Positions 45,672-53,399 of a stretch of 64,000 bases of DNA are shown piece after piece. The stretch's first letter is position 1. Every line of letters begins with the position of its first letter. The stretch comes from Ruminococcus flavefaciens MA2007 (GTDB taxonomy: Bacteria; Bacillota; Clostridia; Oscillospirales; Ruminococcaceae), in the NCBI RefSeq assembly GCF_000621845.1, contig NZ_JHXF01000007.1, positions 186,001-250,000 on the forward strand, given 5' to 3'. The notes under the pieces were generated by a model. It did not search any database. It was not told the DNA's origin and worked only from the letters and a program-made list of their open reading frames with translations. Made by a program: the position numbers and the translations under genes.

Positions 45672-46601
45672 TCATTCCTCGAACAGCGGCGTTGAGAAAT
45701 ATCTCTCCGCAGTATCGGGAAGAATGGTCACTACAGTTTTGCCCTCGCCCAGCTTTTCAGCCAGCTTGAGAGCCGCGGCAACATTAGTACCGCTTGATAT
45801 ACCGCACATTATACCCTCCTTGGAAGCTAAATCCTTTGCGGTCTGGATAGCCTCCTCATCGGTTACGATGTAGATATCATCGTAGATTTTCTGATTGAGG
45901 ATATCGGGGATTATGCCGTCGCCTATTCCCATTTGCAGGTGAGTTCCGATGTTTCCGCCTGCAAGGATAGCGGCATTTTCGGGCTCTACAGCCCATATCA
46001 CCATATCGGGATACTGAGCCTTTAAAGCTTCCCCTATGCCTGTGATAGTTCCGCCTGTGCCGATACCCGAGCAGAAGCCGTCTATCTTGACTGCTGTCTC
46101 TTCAAGTATCTCCAGCGCTGTGTGGTACTTGTGAGCACCGATATTGTTCACATTTGCGAACTGCTGAGGTACGAACACGTTCTCGTCCTCCTCAGCCATT
46201 TTCAGAGCCGTATCGAGACAGGTCTGAATACACTTGCCTATATCGCCGTCATCGTGGATAAGTATGACCTCTGCACCGTAATGGTTCACCAGCTTGCGGC
46301 GCTCCTCGCTTACGGAGTCAGGCATGATGATTATAGTTTTGTAGCCTTTTACAGCTCCCACAAGAGCAAGACCGATACCCTGATTGCCGCTGGTAGGCTC
46401 CACGATTATAGTCCCCTCGTGTATTTTGCCCTCCTTTTCGGCATGGCGTATCATGTTGTAGGCTGTACGTGTTTTGATAGAACCGCCCACGTTGAGTCCC
46501 TCGAACTTAACGTAAACGTCTGCGTTTCCATTTTTGTTCATTCGGTTAAGCTTTATCATGGGAGTATGTCCCATAGCCTCCAGAATGTTGTTGTATACCA
46601 T
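45672..46601 (-). CDS. cysK: Cysteine synthase A
   Basis: The 309 residues match O-acetylserine sulfhydrylase: HTPMIKLNR at the N terminus, the PLP lysine in NVGGSIKTRTAYNM near residue 43, the substrate loop EPTSGNQGIGLAL near 69, phosphate-binding GIGTGGTITGIG near 177, and a C-terminal GISSGTNVAAALKLA. The enzyme makes cysteine from O-acetylserine and sulfide. The length and all key residues are normal. An AAGGGG site precedes the ATG. No CymR or T-box leader was recognised upstream. Confidence 0.96.
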   Translation of the reverse strand: MVYNNILEAMGHTPMIKLNRMNKNGNADVYVKFEGLNVGGSIKTRTAYNMIRHAEKEGKIHEGTIIVEPTSGNQGIGLALVGAVKGYKTIIIMPDSVSEERRKLVNHYGAEVILIHDDGDIGKCIQTCLDTALKMAEEDENVFVPQQFANVNNIGAHKYHTALEILEETAVKIDGFCSGIGTGGTITGIGEALKAQYPDMVIWAVEPENAAILAGGNIGTHLQMGIGDGIIPDILNQKIYDDIYIVTDEEAIQTAKDLASKEGIMCGISSGTNVAAALKLAEKLGEGKTVVTILPDTAERYFSTPLFEE

Positions 46602-46718
46602 TAATAAACTACCCCTTAGTTTTTTCAGTTCCGATTGATTAGTGCTTAGTTATCATAACTAAGAACCAAGAACTAAGAACTGAGAAATATTATGTTTGAA
46701 AATACTGTCTTTATGCCG

Positions 46719-46792
46719 TGTAGGGGCGACGTCCCGCCGCCCGTTAAAAATCAACATTTAATACGGGGCGATGTGGGCATCGCCCCCTACAG
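46719..46792. repeat. Pair of host GC-rich palindromic repeats
   Basis: TGTAGGGGCGACGTCCCGCC... and ACGGGGCGATGTGGGCATCG then CCCCCTACA. With the TTAGTTATCATAACTAAG tract at 46648-46665 they fill the cysK-metG gap. Confidence 0.65.
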
Positions 46793-46795
46793 ATA

Positions 46796-48805
46796 TCATT
46801 CTTCCGCAGAAGCGAACTGGCTTTCGTGACGGGTGAAGAAGTCCGTTCTCGGAGGCAGGAACTTCAGCTTGTGGTCGTTTCCTGTGAAGAATGTCAGCGG
46901 CTCCAGAATAGTATCCCATGACCAGATACGCTCGTCGACTTCAAGATACTCGCGGAGCTTCTCTGTACCGAACGGAGCCATCGGGTGAAGCAGTACGCCT
47001 GTTATCCTTATCATGTAGAACAGGTTTGCAAGAGCCTGCCTGAGAGCTTCCTTGTCGGGATATTCGCCTGTGAGAGCCTTTGCCATGTACTTGCTGCCGT
47101 TGCGGATATAGCTGTCAAGCACATATGTGCACTGGTGGAATGCGAACTTTGACATATGTCTCTCATATTCGAGAACTGCCTTCTTTGCGTCCTCAACGAA
47201 CTTCTCCTCGGGAGCGTTGTTTGGCATAACGCCGTCAAGCTCCTTCTGTGCGGTATAGAAAGCTGTTCTTATCATGCGGTTGAAAACATTGGACAGGAGC
47301 AGACCGTCCTTAACAACGGGATCTGCGTCCTCGGGCTTAGCGTCTGGATTATATGGCTTGGGCATAAAGCTTACGGAGCGCTGTCCCAGACCAAGTCCCA
47401 GCCAGTGCATACGGAGCTGCTCTGGTGTGTAATGGTTCAGCAGGTCGTCAGCCATTGGCGGCTTTACTGCGCCTGAGCTTGAAGCCTTCTTGTCGAGGAA
47501 TAAAATGTGGTGGTTAGCCACGATAACAGGGAGCTGCAGCTCTCCGTCGGCAGGTGAAGCAGTCTTTGTTTCGCTCTCCTGCTGTGCCATCCACATTGCA
47601 GGCTCGGCGATTCCGTAGAAGTAGATATTGTCCTGACCGATGAACTGATAAACGGTAGAATCCTTGCTGCACCAGTAGTCCTTCCACTCGGCTGTATCAT
47701 GACCGATAGACTCCAGATATGTCTCAGTGAAAGAGATAGGAGCCCACAGCGACTCAGGCCATACCCATACGGTAAGTCCTTCAACGCCGTCCATAACAGG
47801 TGCAGGAACGCCCCACTCGATGTTACCTGTGAGACGGAAAGGCACAAGCGTCTTTCCTGTTCTGTAGCGGATACCGTTCTCGGTAAGAACACGGCAGGCT
47901 TCGTCACAGTCGGAAAGCTTGTCGAACTCGATAGTAAAGGAGGGCTTCTTTGGCTCTTCGAGGTAGTTATGCTCAGGCATAGAAGCCTTTATGCTCATGT
48001 ACTTTTCCTCGAACTCACGCTTTATGTAGATGACGGGCTTTTTAAGGAACTCGTCGATAGTTTTCCATACAACAGGACGGATATCTTTGCGCTTTTTCAG
48101 CTCCTCAACCCAGTCCTTCATTAGCTGCTCGTAATCGCGGAGCTTGAAATACCAGTTGGTAACGGGCTTCATAGTAGGAGTCTCGCCTGTGAGGGTGCTG
48201 ACAGGATTGATGAGGTTCTCAGGCATATACTGATGTCCCATGTCACACTCGTCTGCGTAGCCTTTTTCGGAAGTACAGCCGTCTACAGGGCACTTTCCGA
48301 TTACCTGTCTGCCGTTGAGGAAGCATCCTGCCTTCTCGTCAAAGAACTGCATTGTAGTTATCTGGCTCAGCTGTCCCTTTTTGTGGAGTGAGCTGATGAA
48401 ACGGTCTGTTACGGAAGCGTGTATCTCCTTGGAGCGTCCGAGACCTGAAGCCGCAAAAAGGTTGGGAGAAATACCGTAAGCGTCAAGAGTCTCTTTCTGC
48501 TTGTCGTGGTTTTTCTGTACAAAGTCCTCAAGTGAGCCCTCAAACTCGCCGTTCTTGACCTTTACACGCCAGCCCTCTGCGATAGGAGAGCCATAGCAGT
48601 CCGTACCGCCTACAAATATAACATTGTCCTTGCCTATACGGTCACGCATGAAGCGTGCAAATGTGTCGGCGAAAACGAACATTCCGCCTACATGACCAAA
48701 ATGGAGCTCCTTGTTGCCGTATGGCATACCGCCTGTAACAATACATCTTTTCGGGAACACAGGACGGGGTATCTCAAAATTCTTTTTTTCTTTATTGTCT
48801 GACAT
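46796..48805 (-). CDS. metG: Methionyl-tRNA synthetase (variant signature)
   Basis: The 669 residues include a class I core with VTGGMPYGNKELHFGHVGGM, in which HFGH is the HIGH motif, and VIFVGGTDCYGSPI. The zinc connective peptide GKCPVDGCTSEKGYADEC followed by YMPENLINPVSTLTG matches MetRS closely. The usual KMSKS signature is replaced by LDKKASSSGAVKPP near residue 440. There is no C-terminal tRNA-binding (Trbp111) domain: the protein ends in the anticodon-binding helical domain. It charges tRNA-Met, assuming the altered loop still works. AGAGGA precedes the ATG. gltX lies upstream on the same strand, 388 bases away. Confidence 0.88.
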   Translation of the reverse strand: MSDNKEKKNFEIPRPVFPKRCIVTGGMPYGNKELHFGHVGGMFVFADTFARFMRDRIGKDNVIFVGGTDCYGSPIAEGWRVKVKNGEFEGSLEDFVQKNHDKQKETLDAYGISPNLFAASGLGRSKEIHASVTDRFISSLHKKGQLSQITTMQFFDEKAGCFLNGRQVIGKCPVDGCTSEKGYADECDMGHQYMPENLINPVSTLTGETPTMKPVTNWYFKLRDYEQLMKDWVEELKKRKDIRPVVWKTIDEFLKKPVIYIKREFEEKYMSIKASMPEHNYLEEPKKPSFTIEFDKLSDCDEACRVLTENGIRYRTGKTLVPFRLTGNIEWGVPAPVMDGVEGLTVWVWPESLWAPISFTETYLESIGHDTAEWKDYWCSKDSTVYQFIGQDNIYFYGIAEPAMWMAQQESETKTASPADGELQLPVIVANHHILFLDKKASSSGAVKPPMADDLLNHYTPEQLRMHWLGLGLGQRSVSFMPKPYNPDAKPEDADPVVKDGLLLSNVFNRMIRTAFYTAQKELDGVMPNNAPEEKFVEDAKKAVLEYERHMSKFAFHQCTYVLDSYIRNGSKYMAKALTGEYPDKEALRQALANLFYMIRITGVLLHPMAPFGTEKLREYLEVDERIWSWDTILEPLTFFTGNDHKLKFLPPRTDFFTRHESQFASAEE

Positions 48806-48825
48806 TTTATTTTCCTCTTTTCATA

Positions 48826-48854
48826 TTGACATGAAAAAATGTATCTGATATAAT
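48826..48854 (+). promoter_or_regulatory. Perfect consensus promoter divergent from metG
   Basis: TTGACA (48826-48831), 17 bases, TATAAT (48849-48854) on the + strand, in the metG leader region, pointing away from metG. Confidence 0.82.
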
Positions 48855-48860
48855 AATTTT

Positions 48861-48932
48861 GAAAGCAGAAATGCTATCAGAGATGAGGGAACCTCCGCTA
48901 TACTGCGCAGAGGCACTCCCTCATCTTTTTTT
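48861..48932 (+). ncRNA. Candidate small RNA of about 72 nt, divergent from metG
   Basis: Transcription from the promoter at 48826-48854 would yield about 20 unpaired bases and then a hairpin: arms AGATGAGGGA (48881-48890) and TCCCTCATCT (48917-48926), enclosing a secondary helix CCTCCGC/GCGCAGAGG, followed by seven T residues. There is no open reading frame or ribosome site. It does not match 4.5S, 6S or tmRNA patterns I know. It may be an independent small RNA or, antisense, may affect the metG leader. Confidence 0.55.
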
Positions 48933-49010
48933 GTAGGGGAGCCCGCCCTCGGGCTCCCGTCAAAATTAATATGTGCTCCATGCGGGAGGGCGAGGGCGCC
49001 CTCCCCTACA
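48932..49010. repeat. Host GC-rich palindromic repeat pair
   Basis: TGTAGGGGAGCCCGCCCTCG... and CGGGAGGGCGAGGGCGCCCT then CCCCTACA in inverse orientation. Confidence 0.65.
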
Positions 49011-49041
49011 CATGGATTTGATATATTTGCATTGTAACCTG

Positions 49042-49179
49042 CGGACGACCAATGGTCGTCCCTACAGTGTGTCATGTATAATTTTTGTGTAATTGACAGG
49101 GCGATGTGGGCATCGCACTCTACAGATCATCATTTATAATTCGTGAGTTATTGGCAGGCGAACACTGTTCGCCCCTACA
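49042..49179. repeat. Three further host GC-rich palindromic repeats
   Basis: CGGACGACCAATGGTCGTCC then CTACA (49042-49066), AGGGCGATGTGGGCATCG (49098-49124) and GGCGAACACTGTTCGCCCCT (49157-49179). The gltX-metG gap of 388 bases is filled by these repeats and the small-RNA locus. Confidence 0.6.
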
Positions 49180-49193
49180 AAACTAACGGCTTT

Positions 49194-50834
49194 TCAGGCA
49201 AAAGCCTGAAGGCGCTTGCGTGTTATCTCCTCACCGAGAACGTGGCTTACTTCCCAGATATCAGGAGCGTTTGCGTGTCCTGTGAGAGCTATTCTCAGCA
49301 TATTTGTGATGTGGACTATACTTCCCTTGAACTGCTCGGGATTCTTCTTGTAGTCCTTTGGCTTTACTGCAAATCCCATTTCCTCGGTGATAGCCTTTAC
49401 CTTGTCGAACCATGCCGCACTGTCATCGCTGTGGTCGTAGGACGCAAGGTACTTTCCGAAGAATTCCTTTACTGTAGCCTCGTCGCACTCCTCGGGCATA
49501 GCGTCTGTGACCTTGAATGTCTCGTCATAGTAGAAGCTCATAAAGTCGCAAGCCTGCTTCCATGTTTCAATGTCACGTCTTGGCTTTGCACCGCCTCTGC
49601 CAACGTTAAGAGCGGCAAGAGTTCTCTCTGGATACTTGTTTATAAGGTCAGCGAAGTCCTTGTCGTACTCATTGCACCATTCAAGCCAGCCGTCATAGAC
49701 CTGCTGTGCAGGCATACGGCAGATAACGTTCTTGGAAATATCACGGAGCTTGTCAAGGTCAACGAGAGCGCCCGAAACGGACATCTTCTCCAGTGTATAC
49801 GGGAAATCATGGTAATCAGCTTCGGGATTGGCGATTCGCCATTCCTCATAGTTGGAGTTGAGCAGAGTAAGGAGGAACTCCCAGATAGCGTCCCTGCTGA
49901 TGCCCTCCTGCTGATAGTAGGACAGAGCCAGCTCGGGGTCCTTACGCTTGGAGAGCTTACGTTTGCCCTTTGTCTCCTCGTCAATCTTCATAAGTGTAGC
50001 TGTGTGGCAGTAGATAGGCTGCTTCCAGCCGAGAGTATTGAAGAGCTCAACGTGCATGGGAAGTGATGATATCCACTCCTCGCCGCGGATAACGTGTGTT
50101 GAGCGCATGAAGTGGTCATCGATAACGTGTGCAAAGTGGTATGTGGGGATACCGTCGCTCTTGAGGAGCACGAAATCCATATTGTTTCTCGGCATTTCAA
50201 GCTTTCCGCGGATAGCGTCCTCAACGGCGATAGTCTCGCCTGTCTCCTGACCTCTGAAACGGAGCACCCACTCCTTGCCTGCCTCGATATTAGCCTTTAT
50301 CTCGTCGAGAGTAAGGTCGCGGCACTTTGCATACTTACCGTAAACTCCGGGATTCTCCTTGTTTGCAGTCTGCTGCTCACGGACAGCCTCTATCTCCTCG
50401 GCAGTCATGAAGCAGGGATAAGCAAGTCCCTGTTCTGTAAGGAGCTTTGCAAATACGTGATAGATGTCCTTACGCTGTCTCTGACGGTAGGGACCGTATT
50501 TGCCGTTGTCGCCCTCGGCTGTAGCTCCCTCGTCGAAGTGTACGCCGAAGTAGTCCATAGCGTTGATGACAGTCTCAACAGCGCCCTCCACCTCGCGCTT
50601 GTTATCGGTATCCTCTATTCTAAGATAGAAAACGCCCTGTGACTGGTGAGCGATACGCTCGCCGATTATAGCGTTGTAGAGGTTGCCCAGATGTACGAAG
50701 CCTGTGGGACTTGGTCCTATACGGGTAACGTTAGCTCCTGCTGGGAGCTGTCTCTCGGGGAAACGAGCCTCGATGTCCTCGGGAGTCGCCGTAACATCGG
50801 GAAAAAGGTAGTCTGCAAGTGCTTTATAGTCCAT
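49194..50834 (-). CDS. gltX: Glutamyl-tRNA synthetase
   Basis: The 546 residues include the class I signature TRIGPSPTGFVHLGNLYNAI (HLGN in place of HIGH, the GluRS form) near residue 40 and KLSKRKDPELALSYY near 290 as the KMSKS-type loop. FRGQETGETIAVEDAIRGKL is the catalytic-domain segment. It is longer than the typical 480-500 residues. It probably charges tRNA-Glu and, as in most Bacillota, may also mischarge tRNA-Gln for later amidation; that needs GatCAB elsewhere. Its promoter is at 50889-50917. Confidence 0.95.
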   Translation of the reverse strand: MDYKALADYLFPDVTATPEDIEARFPERQLPAGANVTRIGPSPTGFVHLGNLYNAIIGERIAHQSQGVFYLRIEDTDNKREVEGAVETVINAMDYFGVHFDEGATAEGDNGKYGPYRQRQRKDIYHVFAKLLTEQGLAYPCFMTAEEIEAVREQQTANKENPGVYGKYAKCRDLTLDEIKANIEAGKEWVLRFRGQETGETIAVEDAIRGKLEMPRNNMDFVLLKSDGIPTYHFAHVIDDHFMRSTHVIRGEEWISSLPMHVELFNTLGWKQPIYCHTATLMKIDEETKGKRKLSKRKDPELALSYYQQEGISRDAIWEFLLTLLNSNYEEWRIANPEADYHDFPYTLEKMSVSGALVDLDKLRDISKNVICRMPAQQVYDGWLEWCNEYDKDFADLINKYPERTLAALNVGRGGAKPRRDIETWKQACDFMSFYYDETFKVTDAMPEECDEATVKEFFGKYLASYDHSDDSAAWFDKVKAITEEMGFAVKPKDYKKNPEQFKGSIVHITNMLRIALTGHANAPDIWEVSHVLGEEITRKRLQAFA

Positions 50835-50888
50835 AGTATCAATCCTTTGTAAATATTACGTCCGCCTGCTGACAGACACATTTAATTT

Positions 50889-50917
50889 ATTATATCATAT
50901 TTTCTTCATAAAGTCAA
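50889..50917 (-). promoter_or_regulatory. Promoter of gltX
   Basis: On the minus strand TTGACT, 17 bases, TATAAT (50894-50889). No T-box or other leader structure was recognised in the 55-base leader. Confidence 0.8.
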
Positions 50918-50980
50918 ATGCGGATAAGCCTTTATCTATTAGTCGTTAGTGATTAGTGCATAGTGCAAAGATCAACAGAT

Positions 50981-51282
50981 AAAAAGCTCCCCTCATAACC
51001 ATGATACTCATATAGAAGTTTTATAATTATTATTGAGAGAACCCCTTTTGAAAAAGGGGCTTCTCTCAAACTCTCTCCCTAAAACTTTCGTTTTGTTTTT
51101 TCTCAGATAGGGCGCTCCTGCATTTTGCAGGACTTTTTTATTTTATGAAGCGCCCTATCTGAGAAAAAACCAGATAAAAGTCTTTGGAAAGGGGTATGGG
51201 GGAAACCTTTCCTCAGAAAGGTTTCCCCCATAATTAACTATAAGCTTCTATACAAGTGTTGCGGTTATGAGGGGAGCTTTTT
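50981..51282. mobile_element. Terminator-nested multi-hairpin element, copy 2
   Basis: Outer arms AAAAAGCTCCCCTCATAACC (50981-51000) and its exact complement (51263-51282) equal the simple uninterrupted terminator at 52072-52097. Inside are CATATAGAAGTTTTATAATT (left) and TTAACTATAAGCTTCTATAC (right), hairpins GAGAGAACCCC/GGGGCTTCTCTC (51035-51067) and GGGGGAAACC/GGTTTCCCCC (51197-51230), and a central stem TTTTTTCTCAGATAGGGCGC (51096-51115 with 51150-51169). It is oriented opposite to copy 1. The central stem differs in sequence from copy 1 but keeps full pairing. Confidence 0.78.
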
Positions 51283-51283
51283 A

Positions 51284-51922
51284 TTAATAATACTGCTTCA
51301 TTCTGTTAGCTTCTTCCTTTGACATAAGGTCGCAGTGAATACGTCCCTTTCCGTCATTGAGCGGGATATATCCTCTGCCGTTAGCTAAATGGCCCCAAAC
51401 GATACCGTCTCTGCCAACAGGCTCAATACGGTCTATATCAACTGTTCTCATAAACCAGTAATTGCCCGTTGACTTGGAATCCATGCTTGGCTTCTCTCTG
51501 CAATCAACACCCTTTCTCTCCATGACAAATGCAGTTTTTTTACCGTTCAGGAATTTGCTGCGGAATACATATTCATCACTTGTACATCTATCAACATAAC
51601 GTCCGTTTACCCAGCCTTCTCCGTAAGGAGTCTTTACCTTGTACCAGTAGTTTCTTCCTGTTCTGGTCTCATCGGTCACATACATGGGAGTAAAAGCCCA
51701 GAGTCTGGCTATATTTGTTCCGTTTGGTCTGTCTCTTAATGATGTTCCAGTTACAGTTGCAGTAGCGTAGAATGGTGAGAATGCAGCCTCTGCCTCAATT
51801 GAATTGACCAGAGAGAGCTTGCTTCCTGTGGTGTTGAGAGCTGACGGTACTGCTACGCAGGCTGAAAGTGAAACAGCAGCGAGTGCAGCACAAACAGTTC
51901 TTTTGATGATGTTGTTCTTCAT
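51284..51922 (-). CDS. Secreted SH3-like domain protein
   Basis: The 212 residues carry a signal peptide (MKNNIIKRTVCAALAAVSLS, ending around AVPSA or EAEA). A bacterial SH3 domain follows at about 50-110 (GTSLRDRPNGTNIARLW; YWYKVKTPYGEGWVNGRYVD), then a second, weaker SH3-like segment. Such domains bind peptidoglycan or other cell-wall peptides. There is no catalytic domain. The promoter and leader resemble those of the small secreted protein gene just upstream (52110-52412), and both end in the same type of terminator stem. Confidence 0.85.
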   Translation of the reverse strand: MKNNIIKRTVCAALAAVSLSACVAVPSALNTTGSKLSLVNSIEAEAAFSPFYATATVTGTSLRDRPNGTNIARLWAFTPMYVTDETRTGRNYWYKVKTPYGEGWVNGRYVDRCTSDEYVFRSKFLNGKKTAFVMERKGVDCREKPSMDSKSTGNYWFMRTVDIDRIEPVGRDGIVWGHLANGRGYIPLNDGKGRIHCDLMSKEEANRMKQYY

Positions 51923-51979
51923 TTGTTTTTTCGTCCTTTACATAAAATTTAAGGTCAAAGATATAACCTTATGTGTTAT

Positions 51980-52008
51980 ATGATACACCTAAATCTGGTA
52001 TTTGTCAA
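51980..52008 (-). promoter_or_regulatory. Promoter of the SH3-domain protein gene
   Basis: On the minus strand TTGACA, 17 bases, TATCAT (51985-51980). The 57-base leader ends GTAAAGGACGAAAAAACAA before ATG. Confidence 0.72.
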
Positions 52009-52071
52009 TACTTATAGTAATAAATAGCAATAAATGTACTATCAGCACAGTTATTGCAATAAGGCAGCAAA

Positions 52072-52097
52072 AAGCTCCCCTCATGTGAGGGGAGCTT
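52072..52097 (-). terminator. Terminator of the small secreted protein gene
   Basis: Perfect 12-base arms AAGCTCCCCTCA and TGAGGGGAGCTT with a 2-base centre; on the minus strand it is followed by TTTGC. Its stem is the same as the outer arms of the element at 50981-51282. Confidence 0.85.
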
Positions 52098-52109
52098 GAA
52101 ATTCTTTAA

Positions 52110-52412
52110 TTACACACGGCAACAACAAGCCTTACAGTACTGATGATATACAGGAATGTATACATTCTTTGTATGTGATTCTCTAACTTTTGTTCTTTTT
52201 CCATTTTTTGTTACCCACTTGTATGTGTAATATGTCTCGGTCGTCCAATAACCAGCATCATCTACCCATTCAGTATACTGACCATGATTATGCGGTACGT
52301 TGCGAGGTACAGTTGGTGAACCTAATGCACTTGCTGTTGTTGCTGCTGTTCCACAAGCTAAAAGGGTTGCTGAAGCTAAGAGTGCTGAAACTTTTTTGAG
52401 TACGTTTTTCAT
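52110..52412 (-). CDS. Small secreted Cys-tailed protein of unknown function
   Basis: The 100 residues carry a signal peptide (MKNVLKKVSALLASATLLAC, then GTAATTASA). The Cys at residue 20 could allow lipidation but the context LLACG is only a fair lipobox. The mature part is aromatic and basic (TEWVDDAGYWTTETYYTYKW) and ends with a Cys-rich tail CKACCCRV. No family was recognised. The promoter, leader and terminator parallel those of the SH3-domain gene downstream, suggesting coordinated or duplicated regulation. Confidence 0.75.
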   Translation of the reverse strand: MKNVLKKVSALLASATLLACGTAATTASALGSPTVPRNVPHNHGQYTEWVDDAGYWTTETYYTYKWVTKNGKRTKVRESHTKNVYIPVYHQYCKACCCRV

Positions 52413-52440
52413 TTGTTTTTACATCCTTTACAATAATATT

Positions 52441-52495
52441 TAAAGTTGGCCAACTTTATGAGCTATATTATACAACTAAATATAACTTTTGTCAA
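52441..52495 (-). promoter_or_regulatory. Promoter with perfect 18-bp palindrome in the leader
   Basis: On the minus strand TTGACA (52495-52490), 17 bases, TATAAT (52472-52467). Immediately downstream is the perfect palindrome TAAAGTTGGCCAACTTTA (52458-52441), well placed for a dimeric repressor or for RNA stabilisation. Confidence 0.72.
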
Positions 52496-52552
52496 TATTT
52501 GCGGTATTAAACAGCAATAAATGCACAAAAAGTACAATTATTGCTCTTAGCT

Positions 52553-53059
52553 CTAATTTCTGAGCTCTAAAAACCGCACAAGCATATTCCATGTGGGACA
52601 GTCCACGGTTCCGCTGTCGGGAAGTCCCGAGCGCTGCTGAAAGGCGCGTACCGCCGACGCCGTTGCTTCGTCAAACTCGCCGCATACGCTGACCTTTGGC
52701 ATATTGTCGTACCACGCCGCAGCCTTCCACAGCATAGCCTGTATGATGTAGACCACCTCGCCGCTGTCCCCCATGCAGGCAGTGAAGCTCCGCGAGGGAA
52801 AAACGTGATACGCCGCAGGAGCGCCGTCAAGATAGTCCCTGTGGATAGCCGCTATCCTGTTCCATGTGGCTGAGTCCGTATCACCTGTGACGGGCAGTCC
52901 GTAGGTGCGCTGAAAGGCTTCAACAGCGGCACGGGTGTCGGCATCGTATACTCCGTCGGGGAGTATCTGTGGTATGTTCTTGTCGAACATGGATATTGCG
53001 TAAAGGTAGCTCTGGAGCTCGCGGATATGCTCCTTTTTCTGCTGTTCTGTGTATGGCAA
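52553..53059 (-). CDS. Tandem peptidoglycan-binding domain protein
   Basis: The 168 residues hold two PG_binding_1 modules. The first has LPDGVYDADTRAAVEAFQRT, GLPVTGDTDSATWNRIAAI; the second CGEFDEATASAVRAFQQRSG, LPDSGTVDCPTWNMLVRFL. No signal peptide is seen, so it may act in the forespore or mother cell or be exported by another route. It lies on the same strand as the SpoIID-like gene, 340 bases downstream of it. Confidence 0.88.
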   Translation of the reverse strand: MPYTEQQKKEHIRELQSYLYAISMFDKNIPQILPDGVYDADTRAAVEAFQRTYGLPVTGDTDSATWNRIAAIHRDYLDGAPAAYHVFPSRSFTACMGDSGEVVYIIQAMLWKAAAWYDNMPKVSVCGEFDEATASAVRAFQQRSGLPDSGTVDCPTWNMLVRFLELRN

Positions 53060-53185
53060 TTATATCACTCCGTTCTTATCAATGCTTAATTATCGGGCAC
53101 ACGTATTATTTTGCAGCCCCACGGGAAAATACAGGCATCTTTCCCTACAAATTTCTTCGGATATTGTTATATCATCGTCAGCCTC

Positions 53186-53374
53186 GGGACGCCGAGGACG
53201 CCGTCCCCTACATATTGTCATTTGCGTTTCATTAGCAAAGCACGAACGTCAAACAGGCGCCCTACAAGCTAACGGCTAAGGGCTAACGGCTCGGGACGTC
53301 GAGGACGCCGTCCCCTACTACTCACTACTTTCTACTTACTACTCACTAATGGGCGGATAATATCCGCCCCTACA
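53186..53374. repeat. Host GC-rich repeats and low-complexity tracts
   Basis: GGGACGCCGAGGACGCCGTC (53186-53212), its near copy at 53293-53319 and GGGCGGATAATATCCGCCCC (53351-53374), with CTAACGGCTAAGGGCTAACG and TACTACTCACTACTTTCTAC tracts between. The 340-base gap 53060-53399 contains no gene. Confidence 0.6.
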
Positions 53375-53399
53375 CTATGCACTAATCACTAACAACTAA

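Noticed and set aside
48806..49193. T-box or other riboswitch ahead of metG/gltX
   Set aside because: No T-box sequence or specifier-loop structure was found; the structured DNA is explained by the small-RNA hairpin and host palindromes.
49143..50066. 307-codon plus-strand frame opposite gltX
   Set aside because: It overlaps gltX, which has all synthetase motifs; Leu/Val/Cys-rich antisense artefact.
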